Shown piece by piece: positions 14,657 to 26,506 of a stretch of DNA of 64,000 nucleotides. The translations under genes and the position numbers were made by a program. Origin of the DNA: Arctopsyche grandis (Eukaryota > Arthropoda > Insecta > Trichoptera > Hydropsychidae); assembly GCF_051622035.1 (NCBI RefSeq), contig NC_135360.1, forward strand, positions 9,848,001 through 9,912,000, in the 5' to 3' direction. Positions within the stretch are counted from its first letter, which is position 1. The number at the start of each line of letters is the position of its first letter. The notes under the pieces are model-generated. The model ran no database searches. It was not told the origin of the DNA and worked only from the letters and a program-made list of their open reading frames with translations.

Positions 14657-14719
14657 CTTACCTAATATGAAAACATAACACATATTTATATGTATTTATG
14701 TCTACATTACTATTCTCAT

Positions 14720-14985
14720 TTCGTTCGTTCATAAACATACTAGTTTATTCATACACGAACTAATCTGACCAGTTATAGTGTACCCAAAAGGACAAATTGA
14801 CAAACTTGTTCATGCACAAACTATTAGGCATAAGTTTAAGTATTCTATTCCCATCCTCCGTATATGTATACTTACCCTGGGTAGCAATATCTTTAATAAA
14901 AACATGAATTATTTTGACTGTTAGCACCTAAACTAAAACCAATAGGTCGTCTATGAACAAACTAGTATGTTCACGAACGGTAATG
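14720..14985. mobile_element. MITE family D, degraded copy
   Basis: Contains TTCGTTCGTTCATAAACATA then CTAGTTTATTCATACACGAA at the left, and AACAAACTAGTATGTTCACG at the right, matching the 54.6 kb copy. The outermost CAGTC ends are not preserved. Confidence 0.65.
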
Positions 14986-16439
14986 TATATAAATAAATTC
15001 GAAAGCTCTATATTTGCCTGTACCTAAACGGTCACTAAAAACACCATTAAAATTTCATTCATCACGATTTTCATTTTGTATCACAACGACCTATGTATAT
15101 AATTATTCTATCAATATCTTAATTATATTTTCACTTTATTGAATCATAAACGAAACATTTCGCAAATACAATTCACCAATTTAAACATCTATATGATCAC
15201 GATAATTGAAAATATGTAGGACGCGTCAAGAACAATAAGACTCACAACGGAATATTGCAATGAAATTCTTCGACTTTCGAACGATGCATCCAAACTTCAA
15301 GGTTTATAAATTTCAATGTAATATTTATATTTTTTGCAGAATTTAACATCAAGTGGGCGTCCGTTACACTTTTGAATTGTTTTTTTTTTTCGCTTCGTTC
15401 ATTGTCAGTAGGTACTCGCTATCATTCGAATTTATCGATTGAAAAGACACGACCGGCCAAAGAGACCGAGCCGAGAGATAAAAATGTCGAAAATAATAAT
15501 AACAATCGGGTACTTTTCGACAAAATGTGGGCCATCGACAACACGATCGTTGCACCACCCAATAATATAAATAGCAAAGTCAACGCGAAAATGTATCACA
15601 GAATGCACCTGCCCCGCATTTCATTGCACTTATTCGTTTTTCAACAATGATACACTTCGTAATAAGAAACGCAACACTTTCGCCTCGTAAATCCACTTAC
15701 ATATATGTGATTTTATTCAACTTGACAATATTATATGTGAACAAGGACTCTCTGAATACATTTTTAACCCACTTACATAAATCGAAGTGAATTTCTCGAA
15801 AATTTTCAAATATATGAATGACACTTTGGTATTTTAAATTGATCTCTCCCAATATATGTATGTATAATATATAGAATTTTAAGAGTGACAGAAGCTATAT
15901 ACATATGTATGTACGTTGGATAAATGTTTACTTGGTTACCATATCAATCAACATCTAGTTCTAACACTAAAAGTGTGTGAATATATCGTGTTATCTAATA
16001 ATTCAATAGAAGAAAAATGAAACAATTAAAACCTCGTAACTATTTTACCGAATTATCTGCTAGTATTAAGTAATTTAAATTCATATTAATTCATTTATTT
16101 TCAAATGTTATATCGATTCATTTATTTAGAAAAATACTGTATGGATAACAGCTCAAGTAAGTACGTACTTCATTTGATTAATTTATTAAATTTACATGTA
16201 TGTAAATGCATCGTAAATCGAATCTCTTCTAATTGTAAGATATGTTTCATATAATATATGTAATTAGTAATAATTTGTGGATTTATATGGAGGTCGAATA
16301 TGGTAATTTTACCCCCTAAATGAGTTTTCCCAAATTTGATATCCATTTAAATGAAATGTTTGGTCAGAATTAGGCTAGGGAAAATTTGAAAAAAGTCATC
16401 ATTATTCTGGTGTTAGAGGAAAAATAACAAATATATTAT
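14986..16439. other. non-coding, no gene seen
   Basis: Moderate-GC block at 15,360-15,620 open on both strands, no protein recognised. Otherwise AT-rich. Confidence 0.55.
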
Positions 16440-16790
16440 TAACCAGCAACATAAATCAGTGATTAACGTCTTATGCTTTCAATGTTAGTGGTTAAGGGTT
16501 CTATCCTTGGCCCATTGCTGGTGGACAGGCCTTGGATGTGACTACAGGTCGTTCGTTTCCAATCAGAGTTTGCCAATTTATCTGATTTCATTGAAATGGT
16601 TCGAGCAAATTGGCAGCCTTGTCTTATTTCTTGCAAAATTAAAGTTTTCAGCATCTGAAATTGCTGATTTATGTAATGCTTTCTGTCGATTTATAAAAAA
16701 TCAGTTTATAATTGGCCCGGAAGGCGCATTTGGGTTTACCTATTACCTGTTTTTTTATATTAATACAAGCGTCATTAAGAGGATACAATG
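16440..16790 (+). mobile_element. SINE copy (same family)
   Basis: Shares GGTCGTTCGTTTCCAATCAG, AGTTTGCCAATTTATCTGAT and the 3' block GGCCCGGAAGGCGCATTTGG with the 27.3 kb copy. The head is B-box-like (GGTTCTATCC). No clear tail. Confidence 0.65.
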
Positions 16791-16983
16791 AGTGTTTCTA
16801 TAAAAAAAATCGATCAAAAATGGGAAGAATAAAAAAGAGAACATTGCCTCAAAATCTCATTTTAGTGATCAAGTCTTTAAAATCCCAAAAACGGGCCTTC
16901 TGAGATAGCTAGAAAAGTAAAAAGGAAATGTAATATAAAATTTTCTTCGTGAACCGTAATAAGACGTCTGACGGTTGAATTAA

Positions 16984-17240
16984 AGCGCAGACACACATAA
17001 TCGTACGGCACGGCATGTCTAGATAGACTCCAGCTATGAACGAGCGTGTCTTATGTCATTGTTAATTCGTTCGATTTTATTATTTTGACATTTTTCTTTC
17101 TTTAAAAATGGGAAATATCGTTATCGATCACTGTCAAGCCTTGCAATACAAGGATAATATATCACTGAAAACACTCCAGGGGTGAGTTTTGGCCTTACAT
17201 ACATAAATCAGAAGTGCAAAACTGTCCGCGTGTCTATGCC
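16984..17240. mobile_element. MITE family B, TTAA-flanked copy
   Basis: 257 bp bounded by TTAA on both sides (16,980-16,983 and 17,241-17,244). Ends AGCGCAGACACAC... and ...GCGTGTCTATGCC are imperfect inverted repeats. The internal block ACTGAAAACACTCCAGGGG is shared with other copies. TTAA target sites are typical of piggyBac-type transposition (established), so this is probably a piggyBac-mobilised MITE (inference). No ORF. Confidence 0.75.
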
Positions 17241-19322
17241 TTAATTGTCTTTAAAATTTAATCCAATGATCTCCAAACTAGCCACTGCTTTCTGAGGTAA
17301 ATATAAAGTGGCCTAATACATTTGTCCACGACTGATTATCCATACATAGGTATGTGCATATAATTATACAAAATGGCTCGTATAATAACATTCAAAATAG
17401 ATGACTTGCCGAATGTGCGAAAACGCTACCGTTTAATGTCTCGTACGGTTGTTTATGCTATTATTTTTTATGTGATATATCTGTTAATAAACATTACCTG
17501 CGTTGATTTGCATGAATTATCATATTTATCGGCGTGTATTTAATTATATTGTGAATCGGGCGGCGTGTACGAAATCAATTTTGAACGGAAATTATTTTAT
17601 ATTATATATTGTATGTAGATTTATATTATAATAACGATGTGTATACCTAAACTTTACGTGTATAAATTCAATGTTGTTTAAAGCGCTCGTTCGCCGTTGA
17701 GAACACGTCGCTAATATAAAGCGCTTGTTTAAAATGTCGTGTCAAAATCTCGCGGAACAGATTGCGAATGCAGTTTTACAATCCAGGGGTGAAAAACCAT
17801 CGGCCGCGTGTGGTAAAAAATCTCTATGACGAATTTTTGCATGGTTTCGTTTCTTCGGTAAGTGGAGCATCTGATTAAAACGTCGCCTCTTTATATATAT
17901 AAATATAGATATACATATGTATATACTTGTCGTCTTGGTGATTATAATTGGGGACAAATGCAGGTCTGTGAAAAGGATCTATTTTTTCCGAGTATTCGAT
18001 TTCTATGTAGAGTAGTTGGTCCACCATACACACTTATCAATCATTTTTTTTAATATATGTCATAGTAATTATCGATGAAAAAAAATCTCTAGTATTTATA
18101 ATTGGACATAGCTATGAAAAAACCAAAAAGTCAAATAGTGGAATTTTTTTTAAAAAGATTTTTATTTCTCACATCTTCTGAAAAGTGTGAAAGAACAATG
18201 CTTTTAGTGTGGAATTTAGTTTTATAGACTAGAATAATGCGTGTATGAATGATAAGGTTGGCATGCATGAGTTGAAGAATGGTTGAGTTGGTCATCTTGT
18301 TAGGTGACGCTTAACGAGCGATCAGTTCGCTGCGGCTCTCCGCCATGTAATCAACGTTTTACACCGCGCATCATTTTTCTCATTTAGTCTCATTTAACAC
18401 CCCCCGTCCATGTCTTCTAACAAAATGATCCAACATTTTAATATCGTTATCTTGCTCAGTTACTGGCATGTCTTTCACACATTTTTTTTTAAATATATAT
18501 TTACGGACGATATAGTGAATTGCCTTTATGCGGCTGAACGCGTCACGAAAATTTACAACGCTGAAACATTGCATGAAACTAACATGGAACGATGAGACTA
18601 CTTCTACACCGCGCCGTCTCACCTCCCTACTCTTTGAAAATTATCTCACAAACCTAATTTATTTCTTATCTGGAGTATAGGCAGGGCTGCGGAGAAGATA
18701 CCGAGCCCTGGGAAAAAAAATGATAAACTAATAAAATAAATAATAATAAGTATGATATAACAGTAGGACCCTTCGAGTAGTCCGGGCCCTGGAACTTTAT
18801 CCCCCCCCCCCTCTCATCAGTCCTGGATGTAGGTATGTAGATTTTATATAAGGATGTTTCACTATTTTAATGCTCGGTCTATGCTTTGTTGGTATAATCT
18901 ATTTATAATTCTAATGTTTAAATTAGAACAGAAGAAAAGCACAAAAATGTTTTTAGTGGGATATGAAAGATATCTTTTGTATACAGAGATGATGAGAGGG
19001 GTGAAATTTTCGAGGCCTGTGCTATTTGAAGGGCCCTGATTCTAGAAAATACCATAACAAGAATATATTTTTAAAAATTCTAATTAAAAAATGACTGCAA
19101 ACAACGAATATATGTACATCTATTTCATTTTATAAAAAATATTTTATTAAAAAATGAAAATTTGCAAACCCTGCAGGGCATGCTTTTTCTTTCGTTATTA
19201 TTTATCACGTCGAAAAGGGGGAATGTTTTATTCACGAAATTCTAAAATAAGTCGTCGTAAGAAAAATCGAACCGAAAAATCGAACCGAAAAACCGCTCTC
19301 GACGGTTCTAATTGTATGATAC
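17241..19322. other. non-coding with probable transposon debris
   Basis: 17.4-17.9 kb is unique moderate-GC sequence. 18.66-19.04 kb has repeat-like GC-rich words (GCAGGGCTGCGGAG, CCGAGCCCTGGG, GTCCGGGCCCTGG, GGGCCCTGATTC) that suggest a decayed element without definable ends. Confidence 0.45.
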
Positions 19323-19380
19323 ACTAGTTGTTTTACCCGGCTTCGCTCAGTATTTGTGATATAAACAGCTTAAACATGGC
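19323..19380 (-). mobile_element. Helitron-like or other dispersed-repeat terminus
   Basis: CACTAGTTGTTTTACCCGGC then TTCGCTCAGTAT. On the minus strand a CG-rich segment lies just before CTAG|T, as at 20.73 kb, but the hairpin is decayed. The ACCCGGCTTCGCTC word is common at ends of dispersed insect repeats (recollection, not checked). Confidence 0.35.
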
Positions 19381-19652
19381 GAATCTAATAGTAAATATTC
19401 ATTTGTTTTTTTATTAAATTTATTTTAATCGAAAAAAATATATGTATGTGTGTATATCGAATCGTCATAGAAACTTCGATTTGTTTTCGATGTTATCAAC
19501 CAACATTACATATTTATATACTTACATACAAAGTCTCTTTCGAAATTATATGTATATTAGATAATAATATAATAAAAATAAGAAAATATTCAAATAGTAA
19601 CTTAGCCTAATCATAGTAACCAAGTAACTTAACCTAAATGTGTCAATTTAAA

Positions 19653-19828
19653 TAAAATATACCGATGAATATTTTGAAAAATTAACCGATGAAGTGAAGC
19701 GGATGCTTATAACGGCCTGTCATAATAGAAGACGCGAACAAGAAAGATATTTGAATGATACCCAAGAGAGTTTAGAAAGAAGCAATGAAAGCCTGAAGTG
19801 CAGTGAGCCAACGAATTATGGCAAATGA
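19653..19828 (+). pseudogene. open coding-like fragment of unknown origin
   Basis: About 57 open codons without an initiating Met. Reads YTDEYFEKLTDEVKRMLITA, then CHNRRREQERYLNDTQESLE and ends at TGA. The composition is charged and protein-like, unlike the Leu/Phe/Tyr/Ile-rich random ORFs around it. It lies about 270 bp from a Helitron-like end. It could be a broken transposon ORF or a captured exon; no function is claimed. Confidence 0.3.
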
Positions 19829-19989
19829 GTGGGGTCAAAAGAAGCCTTCATCAAATAGTGAATGTTGTCCGAACGATGATGCATACAAATGTATCATATA
19901 TAAATTCTCACACTTCGATGTAAGATAGTAGACATACTGGTTGACATTTTTTCAAAACGCAACCCGGAGGCCAGAGATGTATGTATGTT

Positions 19990-20290
19990 TACGACCAATT
20001 AGCGTCTCGGTACGTGACAAATGGTCGATGGTTGTCGATCGCTGGTGGAGGTGCGCGTAGGATGGCCGATATCGAGATGTGATAGTGGCCAAGACCAGTC
20101 ACGACTCGCCCGGCACGAAACTGGAGCAAGCCACTGGCACTGGACCATTCGCACACCGAAAACCATCAACCACCCCCGACTACAGACGAACGTTGACAAC
20201 CGAACGACCGAGACAACATGTGCACGTGCTATTGAACTTTGTAATGTCGTAATTTACGTTGTCGTATCGAATCTGCCATAGGTACGTAAG
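19990..20290. other. GC-rich island, function unknown
   Basis: About 300 bp with much higher GC than its surroundings, open in frames on both strands. It ends in a strong donor-like CCATAG|GTACGTAAG at 20,280. It could be a non-coding first exon of a plus-strand gene, for example the zinc-finger gene 8.3 kb downstream. There is no transcript evidence and no clear promoter motif. Confidence 0.3.
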
Positions 20291-20731
20291 AATAGCATCT
20301 CTGTACCATTTGGTAGGTACTTTGTATTATATGTATGTATGTATGTGCTCTTCGATGCTAATTTCACAATGTTGTGAAATGGCGATTTGAGTTTGCTCGG
20401 AATTAATTGTCGATGTCAGTCAAATCAACCTGTCTACAATATCTGTACAGTGTTTAGTGCTCAGTTCGTGTGATAAGTTTGTATTGGAAAAAATATTACA
20501 CGTGCTTGAGAGTTCTGTCTCAAGTACCTATGTATGTACATGTTTTTGATTTTAATTAGATAATATTATATAGACTGATTGAACTGTGCTCGTTTTAAAT
20601 GTGATTTTTTTTTATTCGCTGTAACTTTTTCGCTAATTATGTAGGACTTGCAATATTTTAAGTATGTATATATGTATGTATGTGTGTAACGAAATCGATT
20701 TAGTCTTATTTTGAATCATTTCATTTAGACA

Positions 20732-20765
20732 CTAGCGTTGTGCCCGTTGATATTTCAACGGGTGG
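20732..20765 (-). mobile_element. Helitron 3' terminus
   Basis: Read on the minus strand: an 8-bp perfect stem CCCGTTGA/TCAACGGG with a 4-nt loop (20,743-20,762), a 7-nt spacer, then CTAG at 20,732-20,735 followed by T. A hairpin a few nt before CTRR, inserted next to T, is the standard Helitron 3' end. The body would extend rightward from here; its 5' TC end was not located. Confidence 0.55.
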
Positions 20766-21026
20766 TTTTGTAAAGGAATTGATAAGAGAACCGCGCCCGA
20801 AGCTATTGTCGCTAGCGGTTTCAACATGCACAGCCCTTGCGGTCAATTCTCATATATGTATGTATCTACATTGTACATTACTGAAGGGCGGATACTCATT
20901 AGGGCAAAATACTTTTTGGGGGAGTTATGGCTATTGTTTACTTTGTTCATTGTTCTTTTACTTTCAGCATTGTTGGAACTTTTATTGTTATTCGGGATTT
21001 CCCTAATAAATATTCATAATCTTACA

Positions 21027-21044
21027 CCCCCCCCCCCCCCCCCC
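21027..21044. repeat. poly(C) tract
   Basis: 18 consecutive C in an AT-rich context. The exact length is prone to sequencing error. Confidence 0.9.
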
Positions 21045-21309
21045 ACCACAGTTCTTAGTGTGTGGTCCGTACAATTTTTAGTGGTTTTAATGAATTTTAT
21101 ATGTTTATAATAAAGTAAAAAAACATTTATAAAAAAAAAATGTACATACATATATGTATCTTGTGCCATATTATGTATACATGTATATAAACACAATACA
21201 TTACATACATTATTATTATTTTGCATCTCATATATTATATTTTAAACCTAACAATTAATTGAGTCTAAATAAATATGTACATATTAGCCATTATATGTAT
21301 TTTAATGTG

Positions 21310-21590
21310 GCATAAGTGAATAAGTCCACTTTTCTTCATTTCGAGAAATATTTTGCAAAACATTAAACATAATGCTTCGCGTTTAACAATATTTAAAAAT
21401 GATGATGGCGTGTAATACGTTTGTTCTGCTTTTCTGAGATTCTGGACATATCGAATTAAAAATTTTTGGATTTAAAGAAGTGATTTGAAGAAGAACAATT
21501 TGTAAATTAAGTCAAACAGAAATAATGTTTTTGGAATTGAAATTGGACTTCCGCCACTTTCAAATATAGTGGCTCATATGTCTGACTTTG
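21310..21590. mobile_element. MITE family C, copy 2 (opposite orientation)
   Basis: Begins AATAAGTCCACTTTTCTTCA and ends GGACTTCCGCCACTTTC then GTGGCTCATATG. It is the reverse-complement arrangement of the 2.6 kb copy (GTTCTGCTTTTCTGAGATTC against GAATCTCGGAAAAGCAGAAT). Confidence 0.75.
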
Positions 21591-21610
21591 TAACGAACAT
21601 TTTTTTTTAA

Positions 21611-23842
21611 TTTTTCCGCTTTTTACCGCTTCTTGAAGGCATGTATTTATTTGGTCTGTACTCCGTTTGTATTAGTCGACAAATACATAGATCATCAGCA
21701 TGTTAGATTATCGGGCACTGACTGCTTGAATGTGGTCTATTCTAAATATATGCTATAAAAACTTAATATCTAAAAATACTCAGATAAATATAATAAAATA
21801 TTTATTTAAAAAACTGACCATTTAAATTGTTGCCCTTCTTATATAAATGGGTTTATGAAACACTGCGTTGCGTATTTCATACATATGTATGTATGTATAG
21901 TTCAAACATAAAAAATATCCTTACTATTATGACAACAGGATATACCTGCAATTTATCTCAAAATCGATAAATCTAAATCTAGTTTAATAGACGCCGACGC
22001 ATTTTATTCATATTATGTGAATATATACATAATACAACATGTATCCAATCGACACATTTAAGTTGAGAACTGCTATTATTACATTATACACTTAGGAATT
22101 TTATAAATACATAGTTGCACAAGATTTACATCGATAAAATTTTCAATTGATTTTCTTCGCCGAGTACTTAATAAAAACAATCCGCAGATACTAAAACATC
22201 GCATTCCGCAAATCTGACACAAAATTTTCGAAAATATTTTGAAAGTTGACCCATATATTTTATCGCATTGAAACAAAACACACATTCGAATGTCATCCAT
22301 CCGCAAACGCACGGACAGCCGGACAGATACTTTCATTATAAATGCAAACACTGATTAAATCAAACGAAAAACGTCCATCACAACTAGAAACCGAATCGAT
22401 AAATCTTATGCGCGTCTGCATGCAGATTACACATTGAAATTTTGTCGTGCTCAACCGATATACAGTCATCATAGGTACATATTATGTACAACAATGTTGC
22501 AAAAACACGCCATTCCATAAAGCGAGAATTTGCAATTCAACGTTGTTGTATCGATTTGCGCTTATTGATATGCGGTCTCTTTTTTTTTTGTTGTTGTTGT
22601 TCCTGTACGGTTAATCGTTTCATTGAGAGTTTGATTGAACGCTTCGTTCGATACACTTGAGAACTGCCTTTTTATTATTATTAATCATCTTAATTTCTAG
22701 ACGTTTGATCGAACGTTTCTGCGCGTTGTTGAGAGCACAGAGAGCAAGCACTTGCACACGTAACGGTTTACGGTTCAAATCCCAGGGTCACTCCGGTTGG
22801 TCATTCGGTCAGCGGAGCCAAAAAATACAAAATACCAAAAAAAAGAAAATAAACGTACATATGTATGTATGTGCGTACATACTCGAAGAAATTAATTCGT
22901 AGTGGGTATTTTTTTTTATTTTATTTATTTCAATCGGAGAAAATAGCGGTTTATGAATGCGCTTCTTTCGAAGCATTCATCGGTTTATACGCACAATGAG
23001 GTATCATCATTTGGTATTTTTGCACGGTTAACTTTCGTGATGTGCTTTTTTTCCGAATGGTGCTAATCCACATTAATCCAACGAGTGTATGCTTAATTTT
23101 TTTTTCACATTCAATAGAAACTGCTTATTAATAATGCTAATTGCGTATTGATGATGAACCTAATTTTGCCCCCATACAATATATTGGTCAATGGTTCCGC
23201 TATTGAAATGCACACATAAAAACAGTTCTAATCAATATTCAAAAACGGTGTATCATCATGATCGCTATCATAATAATTATGATTCTGCATTTCTGGCGAC
23301 TTGTTTACAATGGCGATGACTTTTTTGTATTCGTTTTTTTATTGCTATTGTGATTCTCGCAAAGCTGGAAAAGCGACTATGTGCATATCTCGTGTGACCT
23401 CGACGATTATCTTTAACCCGGCATTAAAGAGTCGGATGTTGGAAAAAGTTTTGGGTTTTTTTTTTATTAGATTTGCGTGACCGCGGGTCGTGTCTCTATT
23501 ATGGGAATCCAAATTTTATCCGAACATTTTAGGACGGACACACAATTGAGCACAGTTTCGTGAAAACTATCTGATCTTGTGCGCGACACGCCTTTGACGA
23601 AATCGCGATCAATGTCGACGAAAGAAATGCTTGTGTGTTGTTACAGACTAGTATGCAAAGTTTAATTGAATCGTCTATAATCGTATGTGAATAAAATTAT
23701 ATTGGTATTTTTTTAAATTTTAAATTACATGTAGATAGTTGGACTGAATTACTTGCATATATAATATATGTAAATGTGTGATAAAATATTATTTATTTAA
23801 TATGTCTTCTGAACTCTTCAAAATTATCTACTTACATACATA
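21611..23842. other. non-coding, no gene seen
   Basis: AT-rich. A B-box-like GGTTCAAATCC at about 22,768 follows no convincing A box. Confidence 0.5.
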
Positions 23843-24120
23843 CAGCCGCGGTCAAATGTATTAGACTACTAAAAATGGTTTTGACTCGGGTATTTGAAAC
23901 AGACAATACCTGCATCGCATCTTACTAGGAATTCCTCTATTGTTTAACTCTACTTTCTCTTCTTTGGATTGCTTATTATTTAAAAAAATATAAAAAATTG
24001 ACCAGTTTACGCAAATCAGCTTCCATGAGACGTCTTCTTACGGCTTGCGAAGAAAGTTTTAAATTTCATTCCCTTTTCACCTACCATATGTAAAAATGTG
24101 TGCAACGCACACAGGCGGCT
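23843..24120 (-). mobile_element. Tc1/mariner-like relic with transposase fragment
   Basis: The left end TA-CAGCCGCGGTCAAATGTA then TTAGAC resembles Tc1-family terminal sequence. Minus-strand translation at about 24,003-24,066 gives KLSSQAVRRRLMEADLRKL, which fits the Tc1 transposase N-terminal helix-turn-helix (pattern S-x-R/QTVxRRLxEAGL). The frame then stops after a few codons (NFLYFFK). The catalytic DDE part is absent, so the copy is dead. Confidence 0.6.
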
Positions 24121-24250
24121 GAAATAAATGAGAGTCGAAAAATTATATTCCTTAAAAAATACGAAACAAGACATCGTAGTTTTAAAATTCATTTAGGTTG
24201 TGTTGTTGTATACTTGTGGATTACTGTTGCAAGTTATAACTTATAACTAG

Positions 24251-24398
24251 AGGGCGGTTAGAGACCGTGCTTTTTCCAGTAATCGGGGTGGTTTGGCTCT
24301 ATTTACAAAGCTAGAGTCCAAAAAAAAGGTTCGGTCAACCTTTAACAATGCATTTACAACAATTGGACAATGAACGGCGCGCTCTGGGTCCGTTCTTT
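24251..24398. repeat. fold-back MITE family A, copy 2 (diverged left end)
   Basis: About 148 bp. The right part matches copies 1 and 3 (AAAGGTTCGGTCAACCTTTA and CTCTGGGTCCGTTCTTT); the left end is diverged. Flanked on both sides by ACTTATAACTAG. Confidence 0.75.
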
Positions 24399-24410
24399 AC
24401 TTATAACTAG

Positions 24411-24539
24411 AGGTAGGATAGCCAAGGGGCCGCTCATTGTTCCATTGTTGTAAATCCTTTGTAAAAAAGGTTCGGCAAACCTTTAACAATGCATTTACAA
24501 CATTTGAACAATACGCGGCACGCTCTGGGTCCGGGCTTT
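24411..24539. repeat. fold-back MITE family A, copy 3, adjacent to copy 2
   Basis: About 129 bp, close to copy 1 (AGGTAGG start, GTTGTAAATCC arm, CTGGGTCCGGGCTTT end). It follows the shared ACTTATAACTAG at 24,399-24,410 and is followed by ACTTATAAGTT. The two copies are therefore arranged target-element-target-element-target. Confidence 0.8.
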
Positions 24540-24549
24540 ACTTATAAGT

Positions 24550-26506
24550 TATAAGTAAAGCTTATAAGTTATAACACACCCGAACTATAATTCGGGGAAA
24601 TAACGGGATAGCAGGTATAGCTTCGATCCGCATAAAGCTGGGTTATTTATATTCTATTATCTTTTCGACTGCCAGATGCATTTCTTCAAGGATGTTGAGT
24701 ATTGGTTGGTCATCGAAATAACAATATCCTAGATGTGGGATTGTGGGTAAAAACATTATATTTTCATCAATGAACTTGAAAACATCCAGTCTCTCTTATC
24801 GTCTGGTCCTGTTCAGAACTAAAAGTTTTGGTTTTTCTGGTTAATTTTTATTGTGAATAAAATTTTCAACACTATATATGTATATAATGTTCTCACAAAT
24901 ATTTATCACAAGGTAAGATTTTTGTACTACTGACATTCACTTAATTTTTTTTATTAATATGATTTATACAAATGCTGATAAAATTAAAGAGCGGCCGATT
25001 TAAGTTTAACTCCTAGGCGCGACCCTGCTTAGAAGATTCATTTTTGATATATTTAATATCCAAGTATCGTGGAAAAGTATTATATAAAGAACCGATTAAT
25101 TTTTCTTTCTTATTTTCATATTTTTCCACAGTAATTGTACTATAAATTGATGAACCATCTTAGGATCGAGAAAGTGCTAATATTTCTATGGAAGTAGAGT
25201 TTTCCGCAACATCTCGTAATAAATCACATAAAATAATAAGCTCACTTTTTCAGCACAACATCAACAGTCATACAGCGAATCTTACGTATACGGCCATACG
25301 AGAAACGTATTGCAATTAATATTAAATTGCGTCCGGTTGGAGTTGTGTTAACGTTGATTATATATTTTTTTACTACGGAAAATTCTTCACACGCATCCCA
25401 TACAAACTCGCACGCGTTCTTCTAACCCAAATTGGCCACACAGTAAATCACCTATTTAAAAATGCTCCAATGACCATACGTACTTTTACGGCATAAAATC
25501 ATCAATTCACATCGGCCGTGTGGGTATCGCACACTCGGGTCATTGATAGATACATGTCCACTTTTTTTTGTCCATACGTTTATTTCCATCCATAATATAA
25601 TGAGTGCGCAACGCGTGTTGTGAAAACGGCGTGATGAATTAACCAGTGAACGTTTGATGATTGATCGATTCGAGTGGTTTCGAATATACTGATACTTTTC
25701 GGCCTAAGTTCAATCATTGGGACAAAGATTGATCCGCGAAATACGTGAAAAATGTATTTCGATGCGGGAATCATCAATTATTTATTTTTTGGGAGCGTAT
25801 ACTGATTTTGTTGATTCGTACAATGGGTTAATTGTACGGTGACGGACAGTTAAGTGTAACCAGTTATTATCATATTATGTGTATGTATTTGGTGCGTGTT
25901 GTGTTTAGCTTTTGATTGATATGTTGGTGCGATGCTTTGGGTCGATTTTCCGCACTTCATCGCTCGTGTTTCTTTCTGTTTTTGTGATGATTTTCAGTGA
26001 TGAAGCACATGGCACCCGTATCGAATGAGATGTTCGTGTTCCTGTCAGAGGTCAAAATTTGAATTTTGTTAACTTTTTTTTTCTTTTTCGGGTCAACTGA
26101 CAGCGGGGTTGTGGACTGAGCTTGTGTTGAAATTAGAAACTTGATATTTTCGCATGGTGAAAAGCAATTATTCATTTTGATTCGTAGTTATTTACGGTTT
26201 TGGAGTATGCGGGCTATGCATATGTATATACATATGTTGAAAGTGTTATTAAATATTTGTTACATACTAATTGTCATGTTTACCTGTCATGGCCACTTTT
26301 CAACTGACAGGGTTGTCTTTGGATTCATTTTACTTTTTTATAGGTTTTTTTCTCTTCATATAATATTTGAAAGACATTTGTAGACCGCTTTTATAGCATA
26401 CAGAGCATTACTTTCAATCTTTTTATATGATATACCTAAAATATTTCGGTCTTGTCTTTTACTTCTAAGTATTTTAGTCTATTTTTGTCAATATTTACAT
26501 ATGAAA
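24550..26506. other. non-coding, no gene seen
   Basis: Moderate GC at 25.2-25.8 kb. No gene, RNA or repeat recognised. Confidence 0.5.

Noticed and set aside
22657..22902. Possible tRNA gene or SINE at a GGTTCAAATCC B box
   Set aside because: No A box at the right distance, no cloverleaf, no second copy in the window.
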